This document shows, piece by piece, positions 1-9,205 of a stretch of DNA of 64,000 nucleotides. Numbering within the stretch: position 1 is the first letter of the stretch; every line of letters begins with the position of its first letter. The notes beneath the pieces were generated by a model that ran no database searches, was not told the origin of the DNA, and worked only from the letters and a program-made list of their open reading frames with translations. The position numbers were made by a program, and so were the translations under genes. Source of the DNA: Rahnella laticis (GTDB lineage Bacteria > Pseudomonadota > Gammaproteobacteria > Enterobacterales > Enterobacteriaceae); contig NZ_JADOBI010000001.1 of NCBI RefSeq assembly GCF_015644585.1, forward strand, positions 558,001-622,000, given 5' to 3'.

Positions 1-723
1 GCGCAGGCGATAGCCAGCCAGCAACTTCCGCTGCAACTGGTGAACGGCGTTGAGATTTCGACGCTGTGGGAAAACCATGAGATTCATATTGTCGGATTAG
101 GCATCGACCCTGAACATCCGGCGATGGTGAGCCTGCTGAAAAGTCAGGCTGAACTCCGCCAGCAGCGCGCGCAGGAAATGGGCCGCCGGCTGGCGAAAGC
201 ACGCATCGAAGGTGCGTGGGAAGGCGCGTTGCGTCTGGCGCAGGGCGGTGCGGTAACCCGCGCACATTTTGCCCGGTATCTGGTTGAATTTGGTGCGGCG
301 GATAACATTGCGCAGGTCTTCAAAAAGTACCTCGCCAAAGGCAAGACCGGCTACGTTCCGCCACAGTGGTGTACAATAGAACAATCTATTGAAGCTATTC
401 ATCAGTCTGGCGGGCAGGCCGTTGTCGCGCATCCGGGACGTTATGACCTGTCGACAAAATGGCTGAAACGCCTGCTGGCCTATTTTTCTGAGCACGGCGG
501 TGATGCGATGGAAGTCGCGCAGTGTCAGCAGGCGCCGAACGAACGCGCGCAGCTGGCGACCTTTGCCCGCGATTATCAACTGCTGGCTTCGCAAGGTTCT
601 GATTTCCATCAGCCCTGCTCGTGGATTGAGCTGGGGCGCAAACTTTGGCTTCCCGCAGGTGTGGAACCGGTGTGGAAAAACTGGCCGGTCACTGAAAAAC
701 AGCCTGAAATTGAACTGGTCTGA
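1..723 (+). CDS. rnm: RNase AM / YciV, PHP-family phosphoesterase (5' end missing)
   Basis: C-terminal 240 codons of the PHP-domain protein YciV, known as RNase AM (Rnm), a 5'-to-3' exonuclease that trims rRNA 5' ends and hydrolyses 3',5'-pAp-type nucleotides. The reading frame is open from base 1, so the true start lies outside the window; the GTG at 40 is internal. Visible are the family's insertion region with ARIEGAWEG, a VVAHPGRY stretch, and a late [10 protein letters not shown] motif whose Asp and His are typical PHP metal ligands. The stop is followed 71 bases later by yciO on the same strand, as in E. coli. Identity follows from the motifs together with the yciO neighbour. Confidence 0.93.
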   Translation, partial: AQAIASQQLPLQLVNGVEISTLWENHEIHIVGLGIDPEHPAMVSLLKSQAELRQQRAQEMGRRLAKARIEGAWEGALRLAQGGAVTRAHFARYLVEFGAADNIAQVFKKYLAKGKTGYVPPQWCTIEQSIEAIHQSGGQAVVAHPGRYDLSTKWLKRLLAYFSEHGGDAMEVAQCQQAPNERAQLATFARDYQLLASQGSDFHQPCSWIELGRKLWLPAGVEPVWKNWPVTEKQPEIELV

Positions 724-794
724 ACCCTGCTATATGACGTCATGTTTTACGCTGACGTCACAGAGGGCAGACCTGAAAAGAATTGAGAGGAACA

Positions 795-1415
795 ATGAGT
801 CAATATTTCTATATTCATCCTGAAAATCCGCAGCCACGCCTGATCAGTCAGGCGGTTGAATTGCTGCGCAAAGGGAATGTGATCGTTTACCCGACCGATT
901 CGGGCTACGCGCTGGGCTGTCGCCTGGAAGAAAAGAACGCGATGGAGCGCATTTGCCGTATCCGTCAGCTGGACGGCAACCACAACTTCACGCTGGTCTG
1001 CCGCGATTTGTCCGAGCTTTCCACATACGCGTACGTGGATAACTCAGCTTTCCGTCTGATCAAAAATAATACGCCGGGCAACTACACGTTCATTCTGAAA
1101 GCGACGAAAGAAGTGCCGCGCCGTCTGATGAGCGAAAAGCGTAAGACGATCGGTTTACGTGTGCCGTCCAACCCGATTGCAATTGCACTGCTCGACGCGC
1201 TGGGCGAGCCGCTGATGTCCACCACGCTGATGCTGCCGGGCAATGACTTTGCGGAATCTGATCCGGAAGACATCAAAGATCACCTGGGCAAACTGGTCGA
1301 TCTGGTCATTGACGGCGGTTCGCTGGGCCAGCAGCCTACCACGGTCATCGATCTGACCGAGTCATCGCCGGAAGTGGTCCGTGAAGGCGCGGGCGATCCC
1401 ACACCGTTCCGGTAA
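795..1415 (+). CDS. yciO: YciO, YrdC/Sua5-domain protein
   Basis: 206-residue protein made of a single YrdC/Sua5-type fold, the family that makes threonylcarbamoyl-AMP for tRNA t6A. YciO is the paralogue whose physiological role is unclear. The N-terminal part carries the family-like YPTDSGYALGCRL segment. An in-frame TTG at 783 would add four residues, but ATG 795 (MSQYFYIHPENPQ) matches family starts and has GAGAGGA just upstream. It follows rnm on the same strand, as in E. coli, and is probably cotranscribed with it. Confidence 0.95.
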   Translation: MSQYFYIHPENPQPRLISQAVELLRKGNVIVYPTDSGYALGCRLEEKNAMERICRIRQLDGNHNFTLVCRDLSELSTYAYVDNSAFRLIKNNTPGNYTFILKATKEVPRRLMSEKRKTIGLRVPSNPIAIALLDALGEPLMSTTLMLPGNDFAESDPEDIKDHLGKLVDLVIDGGSLGQQPTTVIDLTESSPEVVREGAGDPTPFR

Positions 1416-1456
1416 CTGCTGTTTGAAAAATAATCAGCCCGCAAATCCCTTAGCAG

Positions 1457-1485
1457 GATACAAATTGCGGATAAATGTGTATAAT
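1457..1485 (+). promoter_or_regulatory. Sigma-70-like promoter for rluB
   Basis: A perfect TATAAT (1480-1485) lies 17 bases after GATACA (1457-1462), which keeps the ACA half of the -35 consensus. Transcription from here would give a leader of about 120 nt before rluB. Positional prediction only. Confidence 0.55.
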
Positions 1486-1550
1486 GGCGGGCTGACTTTT
1501 TTGTAAGTCGTTGTATTAAAGCGCAATAAACGAATTTTGGCGGGCAGACA

Positions 1551-1604
1551 ATGGGTCACATTGTGCTGCCGGCTCCCCCCGACGCCTGTGAAGGCGACAA
1601 ATGA
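1551..1604 (+). CDS. Possible 17-codon upstream ORF in the rluB leader
   Basis: ATG 1551 opens MGHIVLPAPPDACEGDK and stops with TGA at 1602-1604. The stop overlaps the ATGAGG sequence that looks like the rluB ribosome-binding site, and rluB starts 9 bases later. The short hairpin GCCTgtgaAGGC lies inside it. Its own ribosome-binding site is poor (GGCGGG), so translation is uncertain. If translated it could couple or modulate rluB initiation. Confidence 0.25.
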   Translation: MGHIVLPAPPDACEGDK

Positions 1605-1613
1605 GGCTGCTCA

Positions 1614-2903
1614 ATGAGCGAGAAGTATAATTCCCAGAAGCACACCAGCGACAAATCCAAACCGGCACGTTCGTCTGGTGACAAGCCTAAAAGCGGCAGA
1701 AATTCCGGCGCAGCGAAAAGCCGTCCGGAACCGTCGCGGGCTGAAAAGCGTGGTGAAAAACCACGTACCGATAAGCCACGTTCTGACAAACCGCGTACCG
1801 ATAAACCGCGTGCTGACGCAGGTCGCAGCGATTCACGTTCTGATTCCCGCATTGAAAAACCCCGCATGGGTAAACCGGCACGTCCGGACAACGCGCGCGA
1901 TGATAAAAAGCGTCCGCTGAAACCGCGTGGCACCAAGCCTAAAGCTGAAGCATTGTTTGATGAAAACGGTGACGAAGAAGAAGTGAAGTACCAGAAGCCG
2001 AAAAATGCGCTGGACAGCACCGAAGGGCAAACTGAAAAACTGCAAAAAGTTCTCGCGCGTGCGGGCCACGGTTCACGTCGTGAAGTTGAAGCGATGATCC
2101 AGGCTGGCCGCGTCAGCGTTGACGGTAAAATTTCAACGCTGGGCGATCGTGTTGAAGTCACCGGCGGGACAAAAATCCGTCTCGACGGCCACATCCTGTC
2201 GGTGATGGAGTCTCAGGACACCGTCTGCCGCGTGCTGGCGTATTACAAACCGGAAGGCGAACTGTGTACGCGCAGTGATCCGGAAGGGCGTCCGACCGTC
2301 TTTGACCGTTTGCCGAAAATGCGCGGTTCACGCTGGATTGCCGTGGGTCGTCTGGACGTTAACACCTCCGGTCTGCTGTTATTCACCACCGACGGTGAAC
2401 TGGCTAACCGCCTGATGCACCCGAGCCGTGAAGTGGAACGTGAGTATGCGGTACGTGTATTCGGTCAGGTTGATGATGAAAAAATCAAACAACTTAGCCG
2501 TGGCGTACAGCTGGAAGACGGCCCTGCCGCTTTCCGCTCCATCAAATTCCAGGGCGGCGAAGGCCTGAACCAGTGGTACAACGTGACCCTGACAGAAGGG
2601 CGTAACCGCGAAGTTCGCCGTCTGTGGGAAGCCGTCGGTGTTCAGGTGAGCCGTCTGATCCGCGTGCGTTACGGTGACCTGAACCTGCCTAAAGGCCTGC
2701 CTCGCGGCGGCTATAAAGAGCTGGATCTGCCGGACATCAACTATCTGCGCACACTGGTCGATATGACCGAAGAAACCGTCAGCAAACTGCCGGTTGAGCG
2801 CGATCGTCGTCGTGTTAAAGCTAACCAGATCCGTCGCGCCGTGAAGCGCCACACGTCTGTGGCTCCGGCACGTCGTACCACCGGACCGGCTAAACGGGGT
2901 TAA
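1614..2903 (+). CDS. rluB: 23S rRNA pseudouridine(2605) synthase RluB with long basic N-terminal extension
   Basis: RsuA-family pseudouridine synthase that converts U2605 of 23S rRNA. The S4 RNA-binding domain begins near residue 141 ([16 protein letters not shown]). The catalytic domain contains [13 protein letters not shown] with the catalytic Asp near 248, and [14 protein letters not shown] further on. At 429 residues it is about 140 longer than the E. coli protein (about 290), whose start aligns with residue 140 here. The extra part is Lys/Arg/Asp-rich with repeated DKPR units (about residues 45-70) and serine-rich stretches, and looks disordered. The catalytic part is intact, so activity is expected; the tail's role is unknown. 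A strong terminator follows the gene. Confidence 0.95.
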   Translation: MSEKYNSQKHTSDKSKPARSSGDKPKSGRNSGAAKSRPEPSRAEKRGEKPRTDKPRSDKPRTDKPRADAGRSDSRSDSRIEKPRMGKPARPDNARDDKKRPLKPRGTKPKAEALFDENGDEEEVKYQKPKNALDSTEGQTEKLQKVLARAGHGSRREVEAMIQAGRVSVDGKISTLGDRVEVTGGTKIRLDGHILSVMESQDTVCRVLAYYKPEGELCTRSDPEGRPTVFDRLPKMRGSRWIAVGRLDVNTSGLLLFTTDGELANRLMHPSREVEREYAVRVFGQVDDEKIKQLSRGVQLEDGPAAFRSIKFQGGEGLNQWYNVTLTEGRNREVRRLWEAVGVQVSRLIRVRYGDLNLPKGLPRGGYKELDLPDINYLRTLVDMTEETVSKLPVERDRRRVKANQIRRAVKRHTSVAPARRTTGPAKRG

Positions 2904-2939
2904 TCGCTGACAAGCGAAAGGCTAACCGTTATGCTCATA

Positions 2940-2971
2940 AACCGCAGCTCTCACCGGCTGCGGTTTTTTTT
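2940..2971 (+). terminator. Rho-independent terminator after rluB
   Basis: Nine-base perfect stem AACCGCAGC / GCTGCGGTT with an 8-base loop, followed by an uninterrupted T run. Confidence 0.92.
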
Positions 2972-3025
2972 GCACAAAAATCAGGGCGAAACATGATTGT
3001 TCGCTCAATCCAAAGGGAGCCGATT

Positions 3026-3580
3026 ATGATGCTGATTACCGGCGGTGCGCGCAGCGGTAAAAGTCGTTTTGCTGAACAGATCGCAGAAAAACGGGGCGGA
3101 GACGTGTTGTATATCGCCACGTCAGCGGTGACGGATGCGGAAATGGCCGAGCGGATCCGCTTCCACCAGCAGCAGCGTCCGGCGCACTGGCATACGTTTG
3201 AAAGTCATCGTGATTTAGGCGACGTTGTGCGCCTGAAGCAGACTGAATTCCCGACGATCGTGATTGAATGCATCACAACGCTGATCACAAATCTGCTGTT
3301 TGATATGGCCGGTGAAGCTGAGCCGGAAGCCATGGATTTCACCGCCATCGAACAGCATATTCTGGCGCAAATCACTGAACTGGCGGACGCCGCGCAGCAT
3401 TGTGAAACGGAAGTGATTATCGTCACCAATGAAGTCGGTATGGGGATTGTGCCGGATAACCTGTTGTCGCGGCGCTTTCGTGACATCGCCGGGCGGGTGA
3501 ACCAGCAACTGGCGGCTGCGGCGGATGACGTATATCTGGTGGTTTCCGGGATCCCGGTGCCGGTAAAAACTTCTGCGTAA
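3026..3580 (+). CDS. cobU: Adenosylcobinamide kinase / adenosylcobinamide-phosphate guanylyltransferase
   Basis: Bifunctional enzyme of the nucleotide-loop assembly pathway: it phosphorylates adenosylcobinamide and then transfers GMP to give adenosylcobinamide-GDP. The P-loop GGARSGKS is at residues 6-13, and His47 in RFHQQQ is the likely equivalent of the guanylylated His46 of Salmonella CobU. 184 residues, a normal length. ATG 3026 is chosen over an upstream in-frame ATG at 2993 because GGGAG precedes it by 6 bases and MMLITGG matches family N-termini. It is first in the cobU-cobS-cobC-cobT run. There is no room for a cobalamin riboswitch between the rluB terminator and this start. Confidence 0.96.
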   Translation: MMLITGGARSGKSRFAEQIAEKRGGDVLYIATSAVTDAEMAERIRFHQQQRPAHWHTFESHRDLGDVVRLKQTEFPTIVIECITTLITNLLFDMAGEAEPEAMDFTAIEQHILAQITELADAAQHCETEVIIVTNEVGMGIVPDNLLSRRFRDIAGRVNQQLAAAADDVYLVVSGIPVPVKTSA

Positions 3581-3594
3581 AAAAGGATATTACG

Positions 3595-4347
3595 ATGATG
3601 ACATGGCGTCTGTTTCTCGCGACGTTGCAGTTTCTCACCCGCATACCGGTAAAAGAACGCTGGTGTGACGGTGTTGAAATGAAAGATTACCCGCGCGGGA
3701 TTGTGTGTTTCCCTTTCGTCGGGCTGGTTGTCGGCCTGCTTTCTGCGCTGGTCTGGGGGATTCTGGTTCCGCATGTCGGCGCATTTCCGGCGGCGGTTGC
3801 CGCGGTTATCGCTCACATTATGCTGACCGGCGCACTGCACCTTGACGGGCTGGCGGACACCTGCGACGGGTTGTTTTCGGTACGCAGCCGGGAGCGCATT
3901 CTGGAAATTATGCGCGACAGCCGCATTGGCACCAACGGCGCACTGGCACTGATTGTCGCTATTTTGCTGCGCACGGCGCTGATTTATCAGTTAAGCGCCG
4001 ACGGGCTGGCAGTGTTTGCAGTTCTGGTGGTAACGCCGGTTATCGGGCGGGGAATGATGTCCGTCATGATGTTCAGGCAGTCTTACGCGCGTGAATCGGG
4101 CATGGGCAACCTGTTTATCGGCAAAATCAGCGAAGGGCGCTTTTATGCGACGCTGCTGCTGATGGCCGCGCTGGTTTTGTTTATCGCCGGTTTCTCCACT
4201 CTGTTCGCCCTGCTGGTGACGCTGTGCTTAACCTTCGCCTTCCGCCGCTTTGTCGCCAGCCGCATAGGCGGACAAACCGGTGACACGTTAGGCGCGGCCT
4301 GCGAATTAAGCGAACTGGTTTTTCTGTTCTTCCTTTTATGGCACTGA
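3595..4347 (+). CDS. cobS: Adenosylcobinamide-GDP ribazoletransferase (cobalamin synthase)
   Basis: Integral membrane enzyme that joins adenosylcobinamide-GDP and alpha-ribazole (or its phosphate), completing adenosylcobalamin. 250 residues. The family signature HLDGLADTCDGLF is near residue 82, followed by a series of hydrophobic helices. It starts 14 bases after cobU with AAAAGGAT upstream; ATG 3595 and ATG 3598 are adjacent and either could be used. It sits between cobU and the phosphatase gene cobC, consistent with one transcript. Confidence 0.96.
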   Translation: MMTWRLFLATLQFLTRIPVKERWCDGVEMKDYPRGIVCFPFVGLVVGLLSALVWGILVPHVGAFPAAVAAVIAHIMLTGALHLDGLADTCDGLFSVRSRERILEIMRDSRIGTNGALALIVAILLRTALIYQLSADGLAVFAVLVVTPVIGRGMMSVMMFRQSYARESGMGNLFIGKISEGRFYATLLLMAALVLFIAGFSTLFALLVTLCLTFAFRRFVASRIGGQTGDTLGAACELSELVFLFFLLWH

Positions 4348-4363
4348 GATCCGGAAAAAATAA

Positions 4364-4960
4364 ATGAAACTGTATCTGATACGACACGGACAAACTCAGG
4401 CAAATGTTGACGGCGTTTTCTGCGGCAGCAGCGATATCGCGCTGACCGCGCAGGGCGAAACGCAGGCGCAGCACGTCGCCCGCCAGCTGGCGGAAACACC
4501 GCTCGATTGCGTGATCCACTCCGGCATGCGGCGCAGCCTGGCCACGGCAGAATTTATCGTTAAAGGGCGTGAAATCGCTGTAGAAAGCCAGCCTCTTCTC
4601 CGGGAAATGGGATTCGGCGAATGGGAAATGCGCCATCACAAAGAGCTGGAGGCCTCGGAGGCAGAAGGTTATCAGCAGTGGTGTCAGGACTGGCAAAAAG
4701 CGGCAGTGCCTCAGGGCGAATCCTTCACCGAATTCACCGGGCGGATCCGTCAGGCGTTGCAGCAAATTCACCTGTGTCCGCAGGGAAACCGCGTGGCTAT
4801 TGTGGCGCATCAGGGTTCACTCAGCCTGTTGCTGGCGATGATGCTCAAACTCGCGCCCGCTGACATGTGGCGCTTTCCGTTTAAACAAGGCTGCCTGTGT
4901 GAGATCGATTTAAGCCCGGGCGCCTGTGTTATCCAACGTTTCAACGACAGCGGTATTTAA
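4364..4960 (+). CDS. cobC: Alpha-ribazole phosphatase, histidine phosphatase family
   Basis: 198-residue histidine-phosphatase-superfamily enzyme. The RHG triad is at residues 7-9 (catalytic His8), and the second catalytic His is in VAIVAHQG. In B12 synthesis CobC removes the phosphate from alpha-ribazole-5'-phosphate or from cobalamin-5'-phosphate. Family members act on many phosphoesters, so the assignment rests on its place between cobS and cobT with short gaps. Confidence 0.9.
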   Translation: MKLYLIRHGQTQANVDGVFCGSSDIALTAQGETQAQHVARQLAETPLDCVIHSGMRRSLATAEFIVKGREIAVESQPLLREMGFGEWEMRHHKELEASEAEGYQQWCQDWQKAAVPQGESFTEFTGRIRQALQQIHLCPQGNRVAIVAHQGSLSLLLAMMLKLAPADMWRFPFKQGCLCEIDLSPGACVIQRFNDSGI

Positions 4961-4987
4961 CTTTTTTAATCACGATAAGGAACACCG

Positions 4988-6031
4988 ATGGCTTCGCTGG
5001 CAAATATCATCCGTCAGATTGCTGAACCCGACGCAGAGGCCGCACGGGCTGCCGCAGAACGTCTGGACAGCCTGGTTAAACCGCTGGGCAGTCTCGGGCG
5101 TCTGGAACAACTGGCCGTTCAGCTGGCGTCGATTCGCGGTAAAGCCCCGCTGAAATTCCCCAGCAAAGAAATTCTGGTGATGGCCGCCGATCATGGCGTA
5201 TGGCACGAAGGCGTAACGCCTTCGCCGCAGGTCGTCACCGCAATTCAGGCGGTGAATATTGTGCAGGGAAAAGCCGGTGTTTCCGTGCTGGCGCGTAACG
5301 CCGGTGCGCAGGTGACGCTGGTCGACTGCGGGATACTCGGCCCGGATATTCCCGGCACGCTGAACCACAAAGTCGCGCAAGGCACCGGCAATATTGCGAC
5401 CGGCCCGGCGATGACCCGTGAGCAGGCGGAATCGCTGCTGATCTGGAGCGCAGAGCGTGTGATCGCAAAAGCGGAAAGCGGGTTATCTTTGCTGGCGGTC
5501 GGTGAGCTGGGCATGGCAAACACCACGCCCGCGGCGGCGATGGTGGCGGTGCTCACCGGCGCAGCCTCTGCGCAAACGGTCGGGCTGGGCGCTAATCTTC
5601 CGCCGGAGCGGCTGGCCCATAAAATCAGCGTGGTGGAAAAAGCCATTGCGGTGAATCAGCCGGATGCTGCGGATGCGCTGGATGTCATGGCGAAAGTCGG
5701 CGGGTTTGAGCTTGTCGGTATGGCGGGCGCAATGATCGGTGCGGCGGCGGCGGGAATTCCGGTGGTGCTGGACGGATTCCTGTCTTACGCCTCGGCACTG
5801 GCGGCCTGTCAGATGGCACCGGCGCTGAAACCGTATCTTATTCCGTCACATCTTTCGGCGGAGCAGGGCGCGACTATTGCCCTGGAGGCGCTGGGTTTGC
5901 AGCCTTATTTTGATCTGAGTTTGCGTCTGGGCGAGGGCAGCGGTGCCGCGCTGGCGTTACCGCTGATTGATGCTGCCTGTGCTGTCCATAATGAAATGGC
6001 GACACTGGCGGAGTGTCAGATAGCGCTTTGA
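4988..6031 (+). CDS. cobT: Nicotinate-nucleotide-dimethylbenzimidazole phosphoribosyltransferase
   Basis: Makes alpha-ribazole-5'-phosphate from nicotinate mononucleotide and dimethylbenzimidazole, the lower-ligand branch of the pathway. 347 residues, close to Salmonella CobT. The N-terminal LVKPLGSLGRLEQLA motif and the C-terminal LGEGSGAALALPL motif with the proposed catalytic Glu are present. AAGGAA precedes the ATG. It is the last gene of the cob run and converges on btuR 42 bases downstream, so that salvage and adenosylation genes lie side by side. Confidence 0.97.
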   Translation: MASLANIIRQIAEPDAEAARAAAERLDSLVKPLGSLGRLEQLAVQLASIRGKAPLKFPSKEILVMAADHGVWHEGVTPSPQVVTAIQAVNIVQGKAGVSVLARNAGAQVTLVDCGILGPDIPGTLNHKVAQGTGNIATGPAMTREQAESLLIWSAERVIAKAESGLSLLAVGELGMANTTPAAAMVAVLTGAASAQTVGLGANLPPERLAHKISVVEKAIAVNQPDAADALDVMAKVGGFELVGMAGAMIGAAAAGIPVVLDGFLSYASALAACQMAPALKPYLIPSHLSAEQGATIALEALGLQPYFDLSLRLGEGSGAALALPLIDAACAVHNEMATLAECQIAL

Positions 6032-6073
6032 AACTTAAGTTTTAACGCTTACGTTTAAAAGCAAAGCAGGGTG

Positions 6074-6664
6074 TTACCAGTCAATGCCCTGCTGCGCCAT
6101 AATGCCCGCATCAAAAGCATGCTTTACCGGACGCAGTTCGCTGACGGTATCGGCCAGCTCCAGCAGATCCCGATGGCAGCCGCGGCCGGTGATAATCACC
6201 GTCTGGTGCGCCGGGCGGGCATTCAGCGCATCAACCACTTCCTGCAAATCCAGATAGCCGAAACTGACCATATACGTCAGTTCATCGAGCACGACGAGAT
6301 CTAATGTGGCATCGGCCAGCATGCGTTTTCCATGCTGCCAGACGGCCTGACAGGCGTCGGTGTCTGTTTCTTTATTTTGTGTTTCCCAGGTGAAACCGGT
6401 CGCCATCACCTGAAATTCGACGCCATGCGGTTCCAGCAGATTTTTCTCGCCGTTCGGCCATTCGCCTTTAATAAACTGGATCACCGCCGCGCGCATTCCG
6501 TGCCCGACGGCGCGGGTCACCGTCCCGAAAGCCGCGGTGGTTTTGCCTTTGCCGTTACCGGTAAACACAATCAAAATGCCGCGCTGCTCTTTTGCCGCGT
6601 CAATGCGCGCATCAACCTGTTCTTTCAGCTTTTGCTGGCGCTGCTTGTGGCGATCTTCAGTCAT
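6074..6664 (-). CDS. btuR: Cob(I)alamin / cob(I)yrinic acid a,c-diamide adenosyltransferase
   Basis: Transfers the adenosyl group of ATP to cob(I)alamin or cobinamide to make the coenzyme form. 196 residues, CobO/CobA type. The P-loop FTGNGKGKTTAAFG lies near residue 35. E. coli also has btuR next to yciK; here it additionally faces cobT. The gap to yciK upstream is only 11 bases, so the two are probably cotranscribed. Confidence 0.96.
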   Translation of the reverse strand: MTEDRHKQRQQKLKEQVDARIDAAKEQRGILIVFTGNGKGKTTAAFGTVTRAVGHGMRAAVIQFIKGEWPNGEKNLLEPHGVEFQVMATGFTWETQNKETDTDACQAVWQHGKRMLADATLDLVVLDELTYMVSFGYLDLQEVVDALNARPAHQTVIITGRGCHRDLLELADTVSELRPVKHAFDAGIMAQQGIDW

Positions 6665-6675
6665 GTTCGGCTCCG

Positions 6676-7437
6676 TTATTCGGCTGGACCGGCTTTACGG
6701 CCCGGCTGGGCATCAAAACTGATACCGGTTTTACGACGGCTGTCATCGCCCATCAGGTAGAGATACAGCGGCATGATGTCAGCCGGTGTTTTGAGTTTAT
6801 CTTTGTTTTCATCAGGGAACGCCGACGCGCGCATGCCGGTGCGTGTTCCGCCCGGATTAATGCAGTTCACCCGCAGACCAGTGTGTTTATGTTCTTCGGC
6901 CAGCACCTGCATCATGCCTTCGGTGGCGAATTTCGATACCGCGTACGCGCCCCAGCCGCTGCGACCTTCGCGCCCTACGCTGGACGTTGTGAACACCAGC
7001 GACGCGCTGGCCGGTTTGAGCAGCAGCGGCAGCAAGGCCTGTGTCAGCATAAACGTCGCATTGACGTTCACCTGCATCACGTTCATCCAGTCCTGCAACC
7101 TGATTTCGGCCATCGGCGTAATCTCCGTCAGCAGCCCGGCATTATGTAAAACGCCGTCGAGATGCGGCACCCATCCGGCAATCTGGCTGGCGACGCGCTG
7201 GCAATCCTGCTCGCTGGCGGTCAGTAAATCGAGCGCATAAATGAACGCAGGACGCAGGTTTTTCGCGGCAATTTCCTGCTGAACGCTGGCCAGTTTGCTT
7301 TCGGTGCGCCCGAGTAAAATGACCTGCGCGCCAAAGCGGGCGTAGGTCAGCGCCGCTTCGCGCCCGATGCCGTCACCTGCGCCGGTGATCAGAATAATAC
7401 GGTTGTTGAGCAGGTCAGATTTCGGATGGTAATGCAT
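6676..7437 (-). CDS. yciK: YciK, short-chain dehydrogenase/reductase
   Basis: 253-residue classical SDR. The Rossmann motif TGAGDGIGREAAL is near the N-terminus, the NAG motif is in VLHNAGLL, and the catalytic pair is in YAVSKFA (YxxxK). The physiological substrate of YciK is not known. It lies between btuR and sohB exactly as in E. coli, which supports the name. Confidence 0.93.
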   Translation of the reverse strand: MHYHPKSDLLNNRIILITGAGDGIGREAALTYARFGAQVILLGRTESKLASVQQEIAAKNLRPAFIYALDLLTASEQDCQRVASQIAGWVPHLDGVLHNAGLLTEITPMAEIRLQDWMNVMQVNVNATFMLTQALLPLLLKPASASLVFTTSSVGREGRSGWGAYAVSKFATEGMMQVLAEEHKHTGLRVNCINPGGTRTGMRASAFPDENKDKLKTPADIMPLYLYLMGDDSRRKTGISFDAQPGRKAGPAE

Positions 7438-7794
7438 GGGTAGTCCTCATAGTTCGGGGCGCGATGTGGCAGCGATGGCCGTCTTCACATCAGGGGCGCT
7501 GAGTATCAAAAATGCCGGGAACGGGAGAAGTTGCGCTCGACCGGAGCCCGACATTTTGGCGTGAATTTGGGGTGTTTCGGAATTGATCACCGGTTATATG
7601 CCTTAAATGGGCTGGAGTTTCAATAATTAACCCAAAAACAGACAGCTCTTTTGTAACAAAATTGGAACAATGGCGCACTCACTTTTAGTCTCTGGCATGA
7701 TGTCATCTTCGAACAAGACGACGCGGCGCCGATTGTCTAGAATGTTCAGCATCTTTCATAACGGTTTTATTACCACATCGAAAAGGCGGTTTGT
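7438..7794. other. yciK-sohB divergent intergenic region
   Basis: 357 bases between divergent genes, which must hold both promoters. I see AT-rich stretches around 7600-7680 and 7741-7780 but no element good enough to call, and no credible short gene. Confidence 0.5.
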
Positions 7795-8838
7795 GTGGAT
7801 TTACTTTCTCTTTATGGGCTGTTTTTGGCCAAAGTAGTGACCGTAGTGATCGCCATTGGTGCGCTGGTGGTATTGGTGGTTGGCCTTCGTCATCGCAAAT
7901 CTCACGGAAAAGGTGAGTTGCAGCTGGTCGATTTAGGGGAGCAGTACCGCGAAATGCAGCGTGAAATGCGCAGCGCGCGTCTGAGTCCTGCGAAGCTGAA
8001 AATCCGCAGTAAAGAATTGAAGAAAAAGGATAAAGCGGAAGCGAAACAGAAAAAATTACAGGCAAAAGCAGGGGAAACCCAATCCAAACCTTGCCTGTAT
8101 GTTCTCGATTTCAAAGGCAGTATGGACGCACATGAAGTGACTTCGCTGCGCGAAGAAATTTCAGCCGTGCTTGCGGTGGCCACGCCGGAAGACGAAGTGC
8201 TGTTGCGCCTGGAAAGCCCGGGCGGCGTGGTTCACGGTTACGGTCTGGCCGCTTCGCAGCTGGTTCGTTTGCGCCAGAGCGGTATCCGCCTGACGGTAGC
8301 GGTAGATAAAGTCGCCGCCAGCGGAGGATATATGATGGCCTGCGTAGCTGACCGCATTGTCGCCGCACCGTTTGCCATTATCGGTTCAATTGGCGTTGTT
8401 GCGCAGATCCCTAACTTCAACCGCTTATTGAAAAAGAACGATATTGATATTGAACTGCATACGGCGGGAGAATTCAAACGCACCCTGACGCTGCTCGGTG
8501 AAAACACCGAAGAAGGGCGCGAGAAATTTCGCGAAGATCTCAACGAAACGCACGTGCTGTTTAAGGAATTTGTGCATCAGAATCGTCCGTCACTGGATAT
8601 CGATACCGTGGCAACCGGTGAACACTGGTTTGGTACGCAGGCGCGTGAAAATGGCCTGATTGACGCCATCGGCACCAGTGATGATTTACTGATTGCTGAA
8701 ATGAAAAATCATGAAGTGATTGCGGTGCGTTATGCCCGCCGTAAACGCATGATGGACAGATTCACCAGCAGCGCGGCAGAAAGCGCTGACCGTCTGTTCC
8801 TGCGCTGGTTGCAGCGCAGTCAGAAGCCGTTGCTGTAA
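7795..8838 (+). CDS. sohB: SohB, S49-family inner-membrane peptidase
   Basis: 347-residue homologue of E. coli SohB, a putative periplasm-facing serine peptidase related to SppA, found as a multicopy suppressor of degP (htrA) mutants. One N-terminal membrane helix (about residues 7-30) is followed by a charged Lys-rich linker, then the S49 domain. LESPGGVVHGYG and VDKVAASGGYMMACVAD contain the Ser nucleophile region, and GSIGVVAQ follows. The start is GTG 7795 (MDLLSLYGLFLAK), with AAAAGGCGG upstream, and matches the E. coli N-terminus. Confidence 0.96.
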   Translation: MDLLSLYGLFLAKVVTVVIAIGALVVLVVGLRHRKSHGKGELQLVDLGEQYREMQREMRSARLSPAKLKIRSKELKKKDKAEAKQKKLQAKAGETQSKPCLYVLDFKGSMDAHEVTSLREEISAVLAVATPEDEVLLRLESPGGVVHGYGLAASQLVRLRQSGIRLTVAVDKVAASGGYMMACVADRIVAAPFAIIGSIGVVAQIPNFNRLLKKNDIDIELHTAGEFKRTLTLLGENTEEGREKFREDLNETHVLFKEFVHQNRPSLDIDTVATGEHWFGTQARENGLIDAIGTSDDLLIAEMKNHEVIAVRYARRKRMMDRFTSSAAESADRLFLRWLQRSQKPLL

Positions 8839-8865
8839 ACGGTTTTCCTCATTAAAAGCGCAAAG

Positions 8866-8891
8866 AAAAAGGGACTTCGGTCCCTTTTTTT
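8866..8891 (+). terminator. Terminator after sohB
   Basis: GGGAC-TTCG-GTCCC stem with a tetraloop, flanked by an A run and a seven-base T run; the A/T flanks let it work in both directions, toward yciN as well. Confidence 0.9.
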
Positions 8892-8953
8892 ATCGGCTCG
8901 ATTTACTGAGAAAGCTAACCGGTTGCGCTTTCATTTATAGCGGCTTTTTTATC

Positions 8954-9205
8954 TCAATCTTCGAGATGGTATTTTTCTGAAAAAAGATGGGCCAGGTGTT
9001 TAAACATATTAAATACCGCGGTGGTTTTTCGGGTCGGTAAACCGTTTTCATCCATGAAGAATTCACCGCGGAAAACCAGCACATTGCCTTTCTGTTCAAC
9101 TTCTGTCGCAGCCATTCCGCTAAGATACTCATCGTGCTCACGGATAACCTTATTCGCTTCTGCCAGTAAAGCTTCGCGACTTATTGCCGATGTATTTTCG
9201 TGCAT
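8954..9205 (-). CDS. yciN: YciN, DUF2498 protein
   Basis: 83-residue soluble protein nearly colinear with E. coli YciN, sharing [17 protein letters not shown] residues and the SEKYHL C-terminus. No enzymatic function is established for the family. It is convergent with sohB and divergent from topA, the same arrangement as in E. coli. ATG 9205 is used; GGGAGT lies upstream. Confidence 0.94.
   Translation of the reverse strand: MHENTSAISREALLAEANKVIREHDEYLSGMAATEVEQKGNVLVFRGEFFMDENGLPTRKTTAVFNMFKHLAHLFSEKYHLED

Noticed and set aside
2972..3025. Cobalamin riboswitch before cobU
   Set aside because: Only 54 bases remain between the rluB terminator and cobU, and no B12-box sequence is present.
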